NCBI RefSeq assembly: GCF_002831585.1
Contig: NZ_CP025113.1
Coordinates: 6,711,001 to 6,775,000, forward strand
DNA length: 64,000 bases
DNA from: Bradyrhizobium sp. SK17
Lineage (GTDB): Bacteria; Pseudomonadota; Alphaproteobacteria; Rhizobiales; Xanthobacteraceae
Reading direction: 5' to 3'
Shown: in pieces, positions 7,340 to 14,965 of the stretch
Layout: each line of letters starts with the position of its first letter
Position numbering within the stretch: position 1 is the stretch's first letter
The notes under the pieces: model-generated
The model's database searches: none
The model's input: the letters and a program-made list of their open reading frames with translations, nothing else
What the model was told of the DNA's origin: nothing
Made by a program: the position numbers and the translations under genes

Positions 7340-8368
7340 TCAGGCCTTGACCAGGCCGAGCCCGATCAGGCTTTCGGCGGTGGCAACGATCATCTCCTCA
7401 TTGCCGCGCGGCTTCCAGCCGAGCACGCGTTGCGCCTTGGCGCTGGTGGAACGCCGCACCTTGCCCAGCAATGGCAGGGCGGCGCGGGCCAGCGGATTGC
7501 GCCGTGCGGCGATCCGCATCATCCAGTCGGGCACCTGGAACCGGGGCACCCGCCGCGCCTGGCTGCCGAGCTTCTCGCGCAACACCCGGCCGACCTGCTG
7601 CACCGACATGATCTCGCCGGCGACCGCCAGGAACCGCTCGCCCCTGGCGTTGGGCGATGTCATTGCGCGCAGATGCAGGTCGGCGACGTCGCGCACATCG
7701 ACGAGGCCGAAATGGATCCGCGGCACCGCCGGCATCGCGCCGTCGAGCAGCGCCTTGATGATGCCGATCGATTCGGAGAAATCGGGGCCGAGTGCCGGGC
7801 CGAATACGGCGGTGGGATTGACCACGGCGAGCTCCAGACCGTTTCCCTCGCGCGCGACGAAATCCCAGGCCGCGCGCTCGGCCAGCGTCTTGGATTTCGG
7901 ATAGGCCTGCACGTCGGGCCCTTCGAGATTGCTCCAGACCGTCTCGTCGAACGGCTCTGTTTGCGGCGAATGGCCATAACCGATCGCGGCAAACGATGAC
8001 GTGACGACGACGCGCTTGACGCCGGCATCGCGCGCGGCGCGCAACACCCGCAACGTGCCTTGGCGCGCCGGAACGATCAGCTCGTTCTCGTCCTCGGGCA
8101 CACGGGAGCCAAGCGGCGATGCAACATGAAGCACGTAGTCGCACCCCGCAGCCGCCTCGCGCCAGCCGTCGTCGCGCAGCAGATCGGCGGTGACGAAGCC
8201 AACCTTGTCGGGCGCGGCGGCGCCACCCTGACGCAGCATCGCGATCACGTCCGCGCTGCGATCCGGATTGCGCAGCGTGGTGCGCACGTCATGCCCGGCA
8301 GCCAGCAGCTGCAAAATCGTATGTACGCCGATGAAGCCCGATCCGCCCGTGACCAACACCGTGCTCAT
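7340..8368 (-). CDS. Extended SDR, dihydroflavonol-reductase/epimerase-like
   Basis: A 342-residue NAD(P)-dependent oxidoreductase. ATG 8368 begins MSTVLVTGGSGFIGVHTILQL, the Rossmann GGxGFIG motif. The SDR active site YxxxK is seen as AYPKSKTLAERAAW (about residues 152-156), preceded by the VVVTSSFAAIGYG serine segment. It belongs to the group annotated as dihydroflavonol-4-reductase or aldehyde reductase, which reduces carbonyls such as methylglyoxal. It diverges from an HxlR regulator 94 bp away that probably controls it. Confidence 0.88.
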   Translation of the reverse strand: MSTVLVTGGSGFIGVHTILQLLAAGHDVRTTLRNPDRSADVIAMLRQGGAAAPDKVGFVTADLLRDDGWREAAAGCDYVLHVASPLGSRVPEDENELIVPARQGTLRVLRAARDAGVKRVVVTSSFAAIGYGHSPQTEPFDETVWSNLEGPDVQAYPKSKTLAERAAWDFVAREGNGLELAVVNPTAVFGPALGPDFSESIGIIKALLDGAMPAVPRIHFGLVDVRDVADLHLRAMTSPNARGERFLAVAGEIMSVQQVGRVLREKLGSQARRVPRFQVPDWMMRIAARRNPLARAALPLLGKVRRSTSAKAQRVLGWKPRGNEEMIVATAESLIGLGLVKA

Positions 8369-8462
8369 GTCGTCGCCCTTCCATAGTTCGGCGGGTTCGG
8401 GCATCGCGCTGCCCACCCTGCACAGGCCGCATCTGGTCACTATCTCTGTTCGAGCAAGTAGA

Positions 8463-8891
8463 ATGAAAATCGAGACCGGTATGGAAAACAGTACCAGCGA
8501 TGTGTGTGACAGCGGTGACTGCGACAGCTGCCCCACCGATCCCAGCCTGCTGATCGACTCCAAGCAGGCGATCCATGCGCTCAGCGGCAAGTGGAAGCTC
8601 GAGATCCTGTTCACGCTGATGCATGGCGGCGTGCGGTTCGGCGCGCTGCGCCGCGCGCTCAGTCCCGTCACCCAGCACATGCTGACGGCGCAGCTGCGCG
8701 AGCTCCAGCGCGACGGGCTGGTGGCGCGCAAGGTGCTCGCCGAGACGCCGCTGCAAGTCGCCTATGAGCTGACGGAGTCGGCGTGGGGCCTGACGCCGGC
8801 GTTCCGCGAATTGCTGACGTGGTCGAAGACCTACGGCTCGCGGCGCAGCAGCGCGGCAAGCGAGGCGACAATCGAGGCCGGACTGGCCTGA
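8463..8891 (+). CDS. HxlR-family transcriptional regulator
   Basis: A 142-residue winged-helix regulator. The family core reads QAIHALSGKWKLEILFTLMHGGVRFGALRRALSPVTQHMLTAQLRELQRDGLVARKV, then YELTESAWGL. The N-terminal 25 residues include four Cys (VCDSGDCDSCP), unusual for HxlR and possibly redox- or electrophile-sensing, as in other Cys-containing HxlR members. ATG 8463 is taken as start; ATG 8481 (MENSTS) is equally possible and keeps all the Cys. It is divergent from the SDR gene, the common regulator/target arrangement. Confidence 0.85.
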   Translation: MKIETGMENSTSDVCDSGDCDSCPTDPSLLIDSKQAIHALSGKWKLEILFTLMHGGVRFGALRRALSPVTQHMLTAQLRELQRDGLVARKVLAETPLQVAYELTESAWGLTPAFRELLTWSKTYGSRRSSAASEATIEAGLA

Positions 8892-8920
8892 ATGTCGCCT
8901 CGCCTTCAGGTCGGCATCCG

Positions 8921-9727
8921 TCACACCATGCCGAGCGCCCGCCGGATCGCGATCTCGACTGGCGCGTAAGCCGCGTCGTCACGCGTGAGCCGGTACGGCT
9001 CGCCGGGAGCCAGCGCGGGTTGCGCCATGAAGCGCGGCGTCATGCCACGATGCTTCTGCGCGGCATGCACCAGGAACGGATGACACAGATAGACCGTGCC
9101 GGCTTCGCCGCTTGCGAGCGCGATCTCGCAATCGGCGCCCATTTGCTCGAGGTTCATGCGCGCGCGTCCCGCCTCGCCGGCCGGCGCCAGATAGCGCGCC
9201 ATCGGCAGATGCGAGCCGACCCTGATCCGGGTCGGCGCGTCGTGCTCGCCGACGTCGGAGAACAGGAACAGCAACAGCAGCGCCCGGCCGCGCGAGTTGA
9301 CGTTCACCCGCCATGCCGAGAAGTCGCTGCGCTCGTTCGGGTCGCAACCGTCGCCAGGGAAGCTGACATCGACATGCCAGCCGGCATCGCCGGGATCGTC
9401 CGGATGCGGGAAGCGCACCGGAAAGGTTCCGATGTTGTCGCGCGGGCGCCAACGGCGTGGCCCTGCGATCTGGTCGAACGCCCGGTGCAGCACCGGCGTG
9501 TTGATCGCTTCCCGGAACGGCGGGCCGCCATAGCCGGGCAACCGCACCACCGGGTATGTCCAGCTCGAAGGGTCGTGCTCGCGACAGGGGATGTCGCGCC
9601 ACATGATGGCACGTCCCTGCTCGGCCAGTTCCCGCGGAAAAGCGTTGTCGATCCTGACAAAGCCCTGTTCGATGAATTGCGCGATCTGCGCATCGTTCAA
9701 CGCGCGCGCGTCGTGTCGGTCGGTCAT
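8921..9727 (-). CDS. Phytanoyl-CoA dioxygenase (PhyH) family Fe(II)/2OG oxygenase
   Basis: A 268-residue non-haem iron oxygenase. The iron-binding HxD appears in GWHVDVSFPG (about residues 116-120) and the distal His in VYLCHPFLVHAAQKH, with a downstream Arg for 2-oxoglutarate (TPRF). The opening LNDAQIAQFIEQGFVRIDNAF is typical of PhyH proteins. The family hydroxylates a wide range of small molecules and lipids, and the substrate is unknown. It is a single gene, convergent with the HxlR gene upstream of it. Confidence 0.88.
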   Translation of the reverse strand: MTDRHDARALNDAQIAQFIEQGFVRIDNAFPRELAEQGRAIMWRDIPCREHDPSSWTYPVVRLPGYGGPPFREAINTPVLHRAFDQIAGPRRWRPRDNIGTFPVRFPHPDDPGDAGWHVDVSFPGDGCDPNERSDFSAWRVNVNSRGRALLLLFLFSDVGEHDAPTRIRVGSHLPMARYLAPAGEAGRARMNLEQMGADCEIALASGEAGTVYLCHPFLVHAAQKHRGMTPRFMAQPALAPGEPYRLTRDDAAYAPVEIAIRRALGMV

Positions 9728-9982
9728 GATTGTCTCTCAAATTGTCACGAGCCGTCGATGCTCCGCGCTGCGCGGAGTTTGGCCGGCTCATTCGGTTCAC
9801 TGGAATCCCGCGAGCCCAGGCTTGCGGGGACGATCGGCACTTCCACGCGGAAGCGTGTTTCCTCTCGGAAACGAGATCAGCCCAGGAAGAACACCGATGC
9901 GATGTTGAGAGTACGTGTCATCATGGCGGCGCGAATCTACAACCGGTGCGCGCCGGGATCAATTGGTGGCGATCAACCGCCA

Positions 9983-10393
9983 CTATTCGTCGCGATAGAC
10001 CTTCTCGCGCTTCTCGTGGCGTTCCTGCGCCTCCACCGACAGCGTCGCGATCGGGCGGGCTTCGAGCCGCTTCAGCGAGATCGGTTCACCGGTCTCTTCG
10101 CAATAGCCGTAGGTGTTGTCTTCGATGCGCTGGAGCGCCGCGTCGATCTTGGAGATCAGCTTGCGCTGACGATCGCGGGCACGCAGTTCGATCGCACGGT
10201 CGGTTTCCGAGGACGCTCGGTCCGCGAGGTCGGGATGATTGACGTTCTCTTCCTGCAACGTCTGCAACGTGACCTTCGATTCGCGGAGGATTTCATCCTT
10301 CCAGGCCAGCAGCTTGGCGCGGAAATAGTCGCGCTGCCGCTCATTCATGAAAGGCTCTTTTTCAGTCGGCCGGTAGTTCTTCAGCTTTTCCAA
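9983..10393 (-). CDS. dksA: RNA polymerase-binding transcription factor DksA
   Basis: DksA binds the RNA polymerase secondary channel and, with ppGpp, redirects transcription in the stringent response. The protein reads FMNERQRDYFRAKLLAWKDEIL, a coiled coil around DLADRASSETDRAIELRARDRQRKLISKID (with the DxxD/A tip region), then a C-terminal zinc-finger remnant YGYCEETGEPISLKRLEARP. Only one Cys is present in the finger, so it is a Cys-depleted, zinc-independent type. No ATG is available at the long N-terminus: TTG 10393 gives 136 residues, ATG 10348 gives 121. A strong hairpin lies in the leader. Confidence 0.93.
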   Translation of the reverse strand: MEKLKNYRPTEKEPFMNERQRDYFRAKLLAWKDEILRESKVTLQTLQEENVNHPDLADRASSETDRAIELRARDRQRKLISKIDAALQRIEDNTYGYCEETGEPISLKRLEARPIATLSVEAQERHEKREKVYRDE

Positions 10394-10414
10394 AGGCAGC
10401 CATGTCCCTGTGAG

Positions 10415-10439
10415 GCGGAGGGGAACAGGACCCCTCCGC
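10415..10439 (-). promoter_or_regulatory. Hairpin in the dksA leader
   Basis: A perfect 9-bp stem (10415-10423 with 10431-10439, arm gcggagggg) and a 7-nt loop, about 22 nt upstream of the TTG start of dksA. On the minus strand it has no following T-run, so it looks more like a leader structure than a terminator. Whether it also ends the upstream pseudogene transcript is uncertain. Confidence 0.45.
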
Positions 10440-10583
10440 GCGGCGCCTTATATAGCCACGTCATGTGACAGACAATATCTGCCACCGCGAAAGCCGGGCC
10501 GCCCCCAAGGCCTTGCACAGGCAAACTTATCCGCCCTGCTTGGAGGCCGCCTTGGCGCTTCTCCGGGCGTTTCTCCCGGTCCC

Positions 10584-11194
10584 TCAGTAACCGACCGTGA
10601 AGCGCTGGCGGAGGTGGGACGGACGCTCGATTTCGTCGGCGAGTGCAACTGCGAAGTCCTCGAACGAGATCCAGCTCTTGCCGTCCGATGCGGTCAGCAG
10701 CTGGTCGGTCCCGAGCCGGAACTTGCCGGTCCGCTCACCCGCCACGAACAACGCCGAGGGCGACAGGAAGGTCCAATTCAGGTCCTTTTCGCCGCGCAAC
10801 AGGTCGAGAAACTCACCCCCTTGGTTGCCTCGGCCTTGTATTGGGGCGGGAAGTTCGGGGTGGTCACCAGCCGGACGCCGGGCGCCACTTCGAGGCTGCC
10901 GGCGCCGCCGACCACCAGGTAGCGGCCGACGCCGGAGCTTTTGGCCGCCCCGATCAACTTCGCGGGATCGCTGACCGAGAAGTGCACGGAACTGATCGCG
11001 GCGTCATGCCCGGCCCACAGCGTGGCCAGCGCCGCCTCATCGTTCACGTCGCCCTTCTTGGCAGTGACGTTGGGGAGGCTCGCGATCTTCTCCGGGTTGC
11101 GGGCGATGGCGGTGACGGCGTGGCCGCGGCGGGCGAGTTCCGCGGTGATCCGCGAGCCGGCCTGGCCGGACGCGCCGGCGATGGCGATCTTCAT
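10584..11194 (-). pseudogene. NAD(P)H-binding SDR/NmrA-like protein, one-base frameshift
   Basis: The first part (from ATG 11194) encodes MKIAIAGASGQAGSRITAELARRGH, a Rossmann GxxGxxG opening, and runs in good frame to QYKAEATKG at about 10816. From there the frame of family-like sequence switches: the second part, about 10584-10815, reads LRGEKDLNWTFLSPSALF and GKFRLGTDQLL and ends FTVGY. A run of five C at 10816-10820 would restore one continuous ~203-residue protein if it were six. So this is either a true inactivating frameshift or a sequencing error. The family (YhfK/NmrA-like oxidoreductases) normally pairs with a divergent HxlR gene, as here. Confidence 0.85.
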
Positions 11195-11218
11195 CTCAAG
11201 TCTCCGATTAATAGTTTC

Positions 11219-11269
11219 CAATGGTGACTAGATAGCGAAATGGATGTAGGTGTGAAGAAGGCACCATTG
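11219..11269. promoter_or_regulatory. Candidate HxlR operator between SDR and HxlR genes
   Basis: An inverted repeat, caatggtg (11219-11226) and caccattg (11262-11269), with a 35-bp spacer, lies in the 102-bp intergenic region of the divergent pair. Its position over both promoters suits the HxlR regulator, but the long spacer makes this tentative. Confidence 0.4.
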
Positions 11270-11296
11270 TCTCACCTGATTACGCCGGAGTAACCG

Positions 11297-11683
11297 ATGA
11301 AAGCTTCCAGCCTGAAGCCGGACGCCTATGCCGCCAACTGCCCGACGCGCCAGATCCTCGACCGGGTCGGCGACAAATGGGCGGTGCTGATCCTGTTGCT
11401 GCTGCGCAGCGAGCCGATGCGCTTCAATCAGCTCCGCCGCGCCATCGAGGGCATTTCGCAGAAGATGCTGTCGCAGGTGTTGAAGAGCCTCGAGCGCGAC
11501 GGGCTGCTGCGCCGCCGGGCGATCGCAACCGTTCCGGTCACCGTGGAGTATTCGATCACGCCGCTCGGATCGACGCTGGCCGAAGCGGTCGATCCGCTGC
11601 GCGACTGGGCCGAGCAGAATCTGAAGGAGGTACTGGCCGCGCAGCGCCGCTACGACGCGCAGCGCAAGGCGCTGGCGGCGTAA
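11297..11683 (+). CDS. HxlR-family transcriptional regulator
   Basis: A 128-residue winged-helix protein with the HxlR core: NCPTRQILDRVGDKWAVLILLLLRSEPMRFNQLRRAIEGISQKMLSQVLKSLERDGLLRR, wing VPVTVEYSITPLGSTL. It keeps the single conserved Cys before the helix-turn-helix (NCPTRQ), the position used for redox sensing in HypR- and QorR-like members. It diverges from the frameshifted SDR gene, its probable regulatory target. Confidence 0.9.
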   Translation: MKASSLKPDAYAANCPTRQILDRVGDKWAVLILLLLRSEPMRFNQLRRAIEGISQKMLSQVLKSLERDGLLRRRAIATVPVTVEYSITPLGSTLAEAVDPLRDWAEQNLKEVLAAQRRYDAQRKALAA

Positions 11684-11722
11684 GGCACCAGCGGCGTGAA
11701 GCGGATGAGTCGAGAGAACAGC

Positions 11723-12136
11723 CTAGTATTGGCCGGCCTTGGCGAGTTCGACTTCGACGCGCAGCTCGATCTCCCCGAGCACGGCATCGAGGCCGGGATC
11801 GCCGGAGGATTCCTTCAGGCTCGCCGCCGCATCGCGCAGCCGGTTTACCGTGGAGGAATCGAAATTGCCGGACAGCAGTCCCAGTTTGAGCGCATCGAGC
11901 ACGTCGAGCGCGCCCTTGCCGCGGGCCACCGAGCGCTTGCGGCGTTCGGTCGGATCCTCGACGCCCTGTAGCGCGAGCAGCGCGTCCAGGCTGGTGGCGG
12001 CCTTCGGCGCTGTGGTGGAGCGGACCTCCTCCTGCGCGGTGGTCGCATCCGGCAACGAGAAGCCGCTCGACGAGGTCCGCCGCGTGGAGCTGGTGGACGT
12101 GCCAAGCGTGGTGCCGTTCGGTCCGTAGATGCGCAT
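11723..12136 (-). CDS. fliX: Flagellar assembly regulator FliX
   Basis: FliX is an alphaproteobacterial membrane-associated factor that couples flagellar basal-body assembly to activity of the sigma-54 activator FlbD. The 137-residue protein has the FliX layout: MRIYGPNGTTLG and a low-complexity Ser/Thr stretch, GFSLPDAT, then SLDALLALQGVEDPTERRKRSVARGKGALDVLDALKLGLLSG, and the C-terminal GLDAVLGEIELRVEVELAKAG. ATG 12136 opens on the conserved MRI. It diverges from flgI, with a CtrA-like box near its own promoter and FlbD/sigma-54 elements facing flgI. Confidence 0.93.
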   Translation of the reverse strand: MRIYGPNGTTLGTSTSSTRRTSSSGFSLPDATTAQEEVRSTTAPKAATSLDALLALQGVEDPTERRKRSVARGKGALDVLDALKLGLLSGNFDSSTVNRLRDAAASLKESSGDPGLDAVLGEIELRVEVELAKAGQY

Positions 12137-12183
12137 CGTGGTGATCCCGCAGGCCTGATGCCGCGAGCATCGCCGTTTTATGG

Positions 12184-12198
12184 TTAACGGCGCGTAAA
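12184..12198 (-). promoter_or_regulatory. Candidate CtrA half-box pair upstream of fliX
   Basis: The plus strand reads ttaacggcgcgtaaa, that is TTAA-N7-TAAA, one base away from the CtrA consensus TTAA-N7-TTAA. It lies 48-62 bp upstream of the fliX start. In Caulobacter fliX is an early, CtrA-dependent flagellar gene, so the site makes sense, but binding is inferred. Confidence 0.5.
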
Positions 12199-12203
12199 CG
12201 ACC

Positions 12204-12228
12204 CGGCAATTTCTGCCGCCGCACGGCA
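12204..12228 (+). promoter_or_regulatory. FlbD-type enhancer (ftr-like) upstream of flgI
   Basis: Alternating half sites cggca-atttc-tgccg-ccgca-cggca form two overlapping inverted repeats (12204-12218 and 12214-12228). They lie about 90-110 bp upstream of the sigma-54 promoter of flgI, the usual place for an enhancer-binding protein, and resemble the CGGCA/TGCCG element upstream of flgE in this window. The match to Caulobacter ftr elements bound by FlbD is by resemblance. Confidence 0.6.
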
Positions 12229-12314
12229 GTTTCGCGCTCCCTGGCCAACCCCAGCCAAACGCGAGCCAGACAATTTCGATAAATATATCAATACATTACC
12301 AAATCAAATCGAAC

Positions 12315-12330
12315 TGGCACGCAGCTCGCA
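12315..12330 (+). promoter_or_regulatory. Sigma-54 (-24/-12) promoter of flgI
   Basis: TGGCAC-GCAGC-TCGCA matches the -24 element exactly and the -12 element with one difference (TCGC for TTGC), with correct spacing. Predicted start of transcription is near 12341, giving a leader of about 60 nt to the flgI ATG at 12400. Confidence 0.75.
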
Positions 12331-12399
12331 TGGTTAATGGCGGATCGCCGTCATGGGAGTGTCGCGTGATCCAACAGTGAGTTTGAGGGGAGCATCGGG

Positions 12400-13524
12400 A
12401 TGCCCGGCATCCGCATCGTACGTTTATTCGGAGTGGCCTGCGCCGCGTTGCTGGCGCTGGCGGCCTCCGCCATGCCGGCCGCTGCGACGTCGCGGATCAA
12501 GGACCTCGCCAATATCGAGGGCGTGCGCCAGAACCAGTTGATCGGCTACGGCCTGGTGGTCGGCCTCAACGGCACCGGCGACACGCTGAACAACATCCCC
12601 TTCACCAAGCAATCGCTGCAAGCGATGCTCGAGCGCATGGGCGTCAACATCCGCGGCGCCACCATCCGCACCGGCAACGTTGCGGCCGTGATGGTCACCG
12701 GCAATCTGCCGGCATTCGGCACCCAGGGCACGCGGATGGACGTCACCGTCTCCGCGCTCGGCGATGCCAAGGACCTGCGCGGCGGCACCCTGCTCGTCAC
12801 CCCCCTGCTCGGCGCCGACGGCAATGTCTATGCGGTGGCGCAAGGCACGCTCGCGATCTCCGGCTTCCAAGCCGAGGGAGAAGCCGCCAAGGTGGTGCGC
12901 GGCGTGCCGACGGTCGGCCGCATCGCCAACGGCGCCATCATCGAGCGCGAGATCGAATTCGCGCTCAATCGGCTGCCCAATGTGCGGCTCGCGCTGCGCA
13001 ACGCCGACTTCACCACCGCCAAGCGGATCGCCGCCGCGGTCAACGACTATCTCGGCGTCAAGACCGCCGAACCGCTCGATCCCTCCACCGTGCAGCTTTC
13101 GATTCCGCCGGAGTTCAAGGGCAACGTCGTCGCCTTCCTGACCGAGATCGAGCAGTTGCAGGTCGAACCTGATCTGGCCGCGCGGATCGTGATCGACGAG
13201 CGTTCCGGCATCATCGTGATGGGCCGCGACGTCCGCGTCGCCACCGTCGCGGTGGCGCAAGGCAACCTCACCGTCACGATCTCGGAGAGCCCGCAGGTCA
13301 GCCAGCCCAATCCGCTGTCGCGCGGCCGCACCGTGGTGACGCCGCGCAGCAATGTGCAGGTCACCGAGGACGGCAAGAAGTTCGCCGTGGTCAAGGACGG
13401 CGTCTCGTTGCAGCAGCTGGTCGACGGCCTCAACGGCCTCGGCATCGGTCCACGCGACCTGATCAGCATCCTGCAGGCGATCAAGGCCGCCGGCGCGATC
13501 GAAGCCGACATCGAGGTGATGTGA
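12400..13524 (+). CDS. flgI: Flagellar P-ring protein FlgI
   Basis: FlgI assembles the periplasmic P-ring that, with the L-ring, forms the bushing for the flagellar rod. The 374-residue protein has a Sec signal peptide (residues 1-29, ending AAATS) and the classic opening RIKDLANIEGVRQNQLIGYGLVVGLNGTGD, followed by FTKQSLQAMLERMGVN, GRDVRVATVAVAQGNLTVTI and the C-terminal SLQQLVDGLNGLGIGPRDLISILQAIKAAGAIEADIEVM. A GGGGAG site precedes ATG 12400. Its stop overlaps the start of the next gene (TGATG), so the operon is tightly coupled. A sigma-54 promoter with FlbD-type enhancer lies upstream. Confidence 0.97.
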   Translation: MPGIRIVRLFGVACAALLALAASAMPAAATSRIKDLANIEGVRQNQLIGYGLVVGLNGTGDTLNNIPFTKQSLQAMLERMGVNIRGATIRTGNVAAVMVTGNLPAFGTQGTRMDVTVSALGDAKDLRGGTLLVTPLLGADGNVYAVAQGTLAISGFQAEGEAAKVVRGVPTVGRIANGAIIEREIEFALNRLPNVRLALRNADFTTAKRIAAAVNDYLGVKTAEPLDPSTVQLSIPPEFKGNVVAFLTEIEQLQVEPDLAARIVIDERSGIIVMGRDVRVATVAVAQGNLTVTISESPQVSQPNPLSRGRTVVTPRSNVQVTEDGKKFAVVKDGVSLQQLVDGLNGLGIGPRDLISILQAIKAAGAIEADIEVM

Positions 13525-13880
13525 TGACGAGCCTGATCAACAGCACGTCCGGCAGCATGCCGAACAAGGCGCTGATGCCGATGTTCAAGGGCCGCCCCGA
13601 TCCGGTGTTGCAGGACGCGATCAAGAAGGTCACGCCGCAGCAACTCGCCAAGGCGCAAGCCACCGCGACCGATTTCGAATCGATGTTCCTGAACTCGATG
13701 TTCTCGCAGATGACCACCGGCCTGAAGGGCGATGGTCCCTACGGCGACACGGTCGGCACCGGCCCGTGGCGCTCGATGCTGACCGACCAATATTCGAAGA
13801 ACTTCGCCAAGTCCGGCGGCGTCGGCATTTCCAACGAAGTGTTCCGCTCGCTGATTTTGCAGCAGGCGAACAAGAGCTAA
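13524..13880 (+). CDS. FlgJ-type rod-binding protein (N-terminal domain only)
   Basis: A 118-residue protein equivalent to the N-terminal rod-capping domain of FlgJ, without the muramidase domain, as usual in alphaproteobacteria (often annotated as 'chemotactic signal-response protein CheL' or rod-binding protein). Core sequence: KAQATATDFESMFLNSMFSQMTTGL, then GPWRSMLTDQYSKNFAKSGGVGISNEVFRSL, the family pattern. ATG 13524 shares its A with the flgI stop (TGATG); a GTG one codon earlier is possible. It acts in the periplasm during rod assembly and is expected to need a separate peptidoglycan hydrolase. Confidence 0.9.
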   Translation: MTSLINSTSGSMPNKALMPMFKGRPDPVLQDAIKKVTPQQLAKAQATATDFESMFLNSMFSQMTTGLKGDGPYGDTVGTGPWRSMLTDQYSKNFAKSGGVGISNEVFRSLILQQANKS

Positions 13881-13901
13881 CCGGTTTCAAGGAGCAGCGC
13901 G

Positions 13902-14402
13902 ATGAACCAGCGTCCACAGCAGCAGCGGCCAGCGTCAGCCCCGATCGCGCGGCCTGCGACGTCGACGCCGCCCGACGTCGCGCGTCTCGCCAACGAGCTC
14001 ACCGAAGTGATGGGTGCGCTGCTCGCGGTCGTCGAACAGGAAACCGAATTCGTCCGCGCCGGCAAGATCCGCGAGGGCATGCGGCTCGAGGCGCAGAAGT
14101 CCGAGTTGTCGCGACGCTACATGGTCGCGGTGGAGCATCTGAAGTCGATGCAGAAGATGCTGACGCAGACCGATCCCGAACTGCTCGCGACGCTGCGGCG
14201 GCATCACGAGACGTTCCGCGCCATGCTGCAAGTCAACCTGACGGTGCTCGCGACCGCGCACGCGGTCTCCGAAGGCATCGTGCGCGGCGTCAATGCCGAG
14301 GTGCAGCGCCGCAACATCCCGAACACCTACACCGCGAGCGGACAGCGCGCCACGCCAGGCCCGCGCAACATGACGCCGATCTCCGTCAGCCGCACGCTCT
14401 GA
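13902..14402 (+). CDS. FlgN-like flagellar export chaperone
   Basis: A 166-residue, mostly helical protein with a Pro/Gln-rich N-terminal 25 residues and a long coiled region DVARLANELTEVMGALLAVVEQETEFVRAGKIREGMRLEAQKSELSRRY. The ELxxVMxxLxxLLxxE pattern and helical length fit FlgN-type chaperones, which escort the hook-associated proteins FlgK and FlgL to the export gate. It is third in the flgI operon, 21 bp after the rod-binding gene with an AAGGAG site. The C-terminal 30 residues (SGQRATPGPRNMTP) are disordered-looking, as in chaperone tails that bind the export apparatus. Confidence 0.75.
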   Translation: MNQRPQQQRPASAPIARPATSTPPDVARLANELTEVMGALLAVVEQETEFVRAGKIREGMRLEAQKSELSRRYMVAVEHLKSMQKMLTQTDPELLATLRRHHETFRAMLQVNLTVLATAHAVSEGIVRGVNAEVQRRNIPNTYTASGQRATPGPRNMTPISVSRTL

Positions 14403-14560
14403 CGCCCACCGACAATTTAGCTCAATTCGACGCAAGCTCGGCAGCACGCCGTTCAGCGTGTTCCCTAACAGCCTGTTGAGATGTTCCCCGTAGAGTTGCG
14501 GATCGTGAGGGGTTGGGATTTGACTCAAGCAAACTAGTGCCTGTGCACTACGAGGCTGCC

Positions 14561-14947
14561 ATGAGTACAGATTTCAACATCAAGCCGGTGGGGGCACCGG
14601 TCGCGGCGCCGATGATCACTCCTGTGAGCGACACGGCGCAGAAGGCGGTGAAGACCGAATTGCCCGCGAGCCAGAGCGTCACCGCTCCGGAGCCGAGCGT
14701 GCGCGTCACGATCGATCCGAACGCCGCCAACGCATCGCGCGCGAACCAGTCCCCGACGGTCACCGACCAGGTCATCATCGACCGCGACGCCCATGCCGTG
14801 GTCTATCAGGTGGTCGACAACCGCACGAACCTGGTGGTGAGACAATTTCCGGAAGAAGCCGTGTTGCGCCGCCGCGCCTATTTCCACACCCTCGATCTCA
14901 GCAAGGACGCGCCGACCCGGGTGAACGCGACCGACCGCCAGGCATAG
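14561..14947 (+). CDS. FlaG-like flagellar protein
   Basis: A 128-residue protein. The first 75 residues are Ala/Pro/Thr-rich and look unstructured; the C-terminal part reads IIDRDAHAVVYQVVDNRTNLVVRQFPEEAVLRRRAYFHTLD, close to the FlaG motif (VVyqVvD..TnevvRQiP.ee.Lr). FlaG is linked to filament length and hook-filament connection but is not well understood. ATG 14561 (MSTDFNIKP) is chosen as the start of the recognisable protein. It is separated by 158 bp from the flgI operon and converges on a hypothetical gene beside flaF. Confidence 0.65.
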   Translation: MSTDFNIKPVGAPVAAPMITPVSDTAQKAVKTELPASQSVTAPEPSVRVTIDPNAANASRANQSPTVTDQVIIDRDAHAVVYQVVDNRTNLVVRQFPEEAVLRRRAYFHTLDLSKDAPTRVNATDRQA

Positions 14948-14965
14948 GCGCCGCCTCGGCGGCGC
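14948..14965. terminator. Possible bidirectional hairpin
   Basis: A perfect 8-bp GC stem (gcgccgcc at 14948-14955, ggcggcgc at 14958-14965) exactly fills the gap between two convergent stops. There is no T-run, so termination strength is doubtful. Confidence 0.4.
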
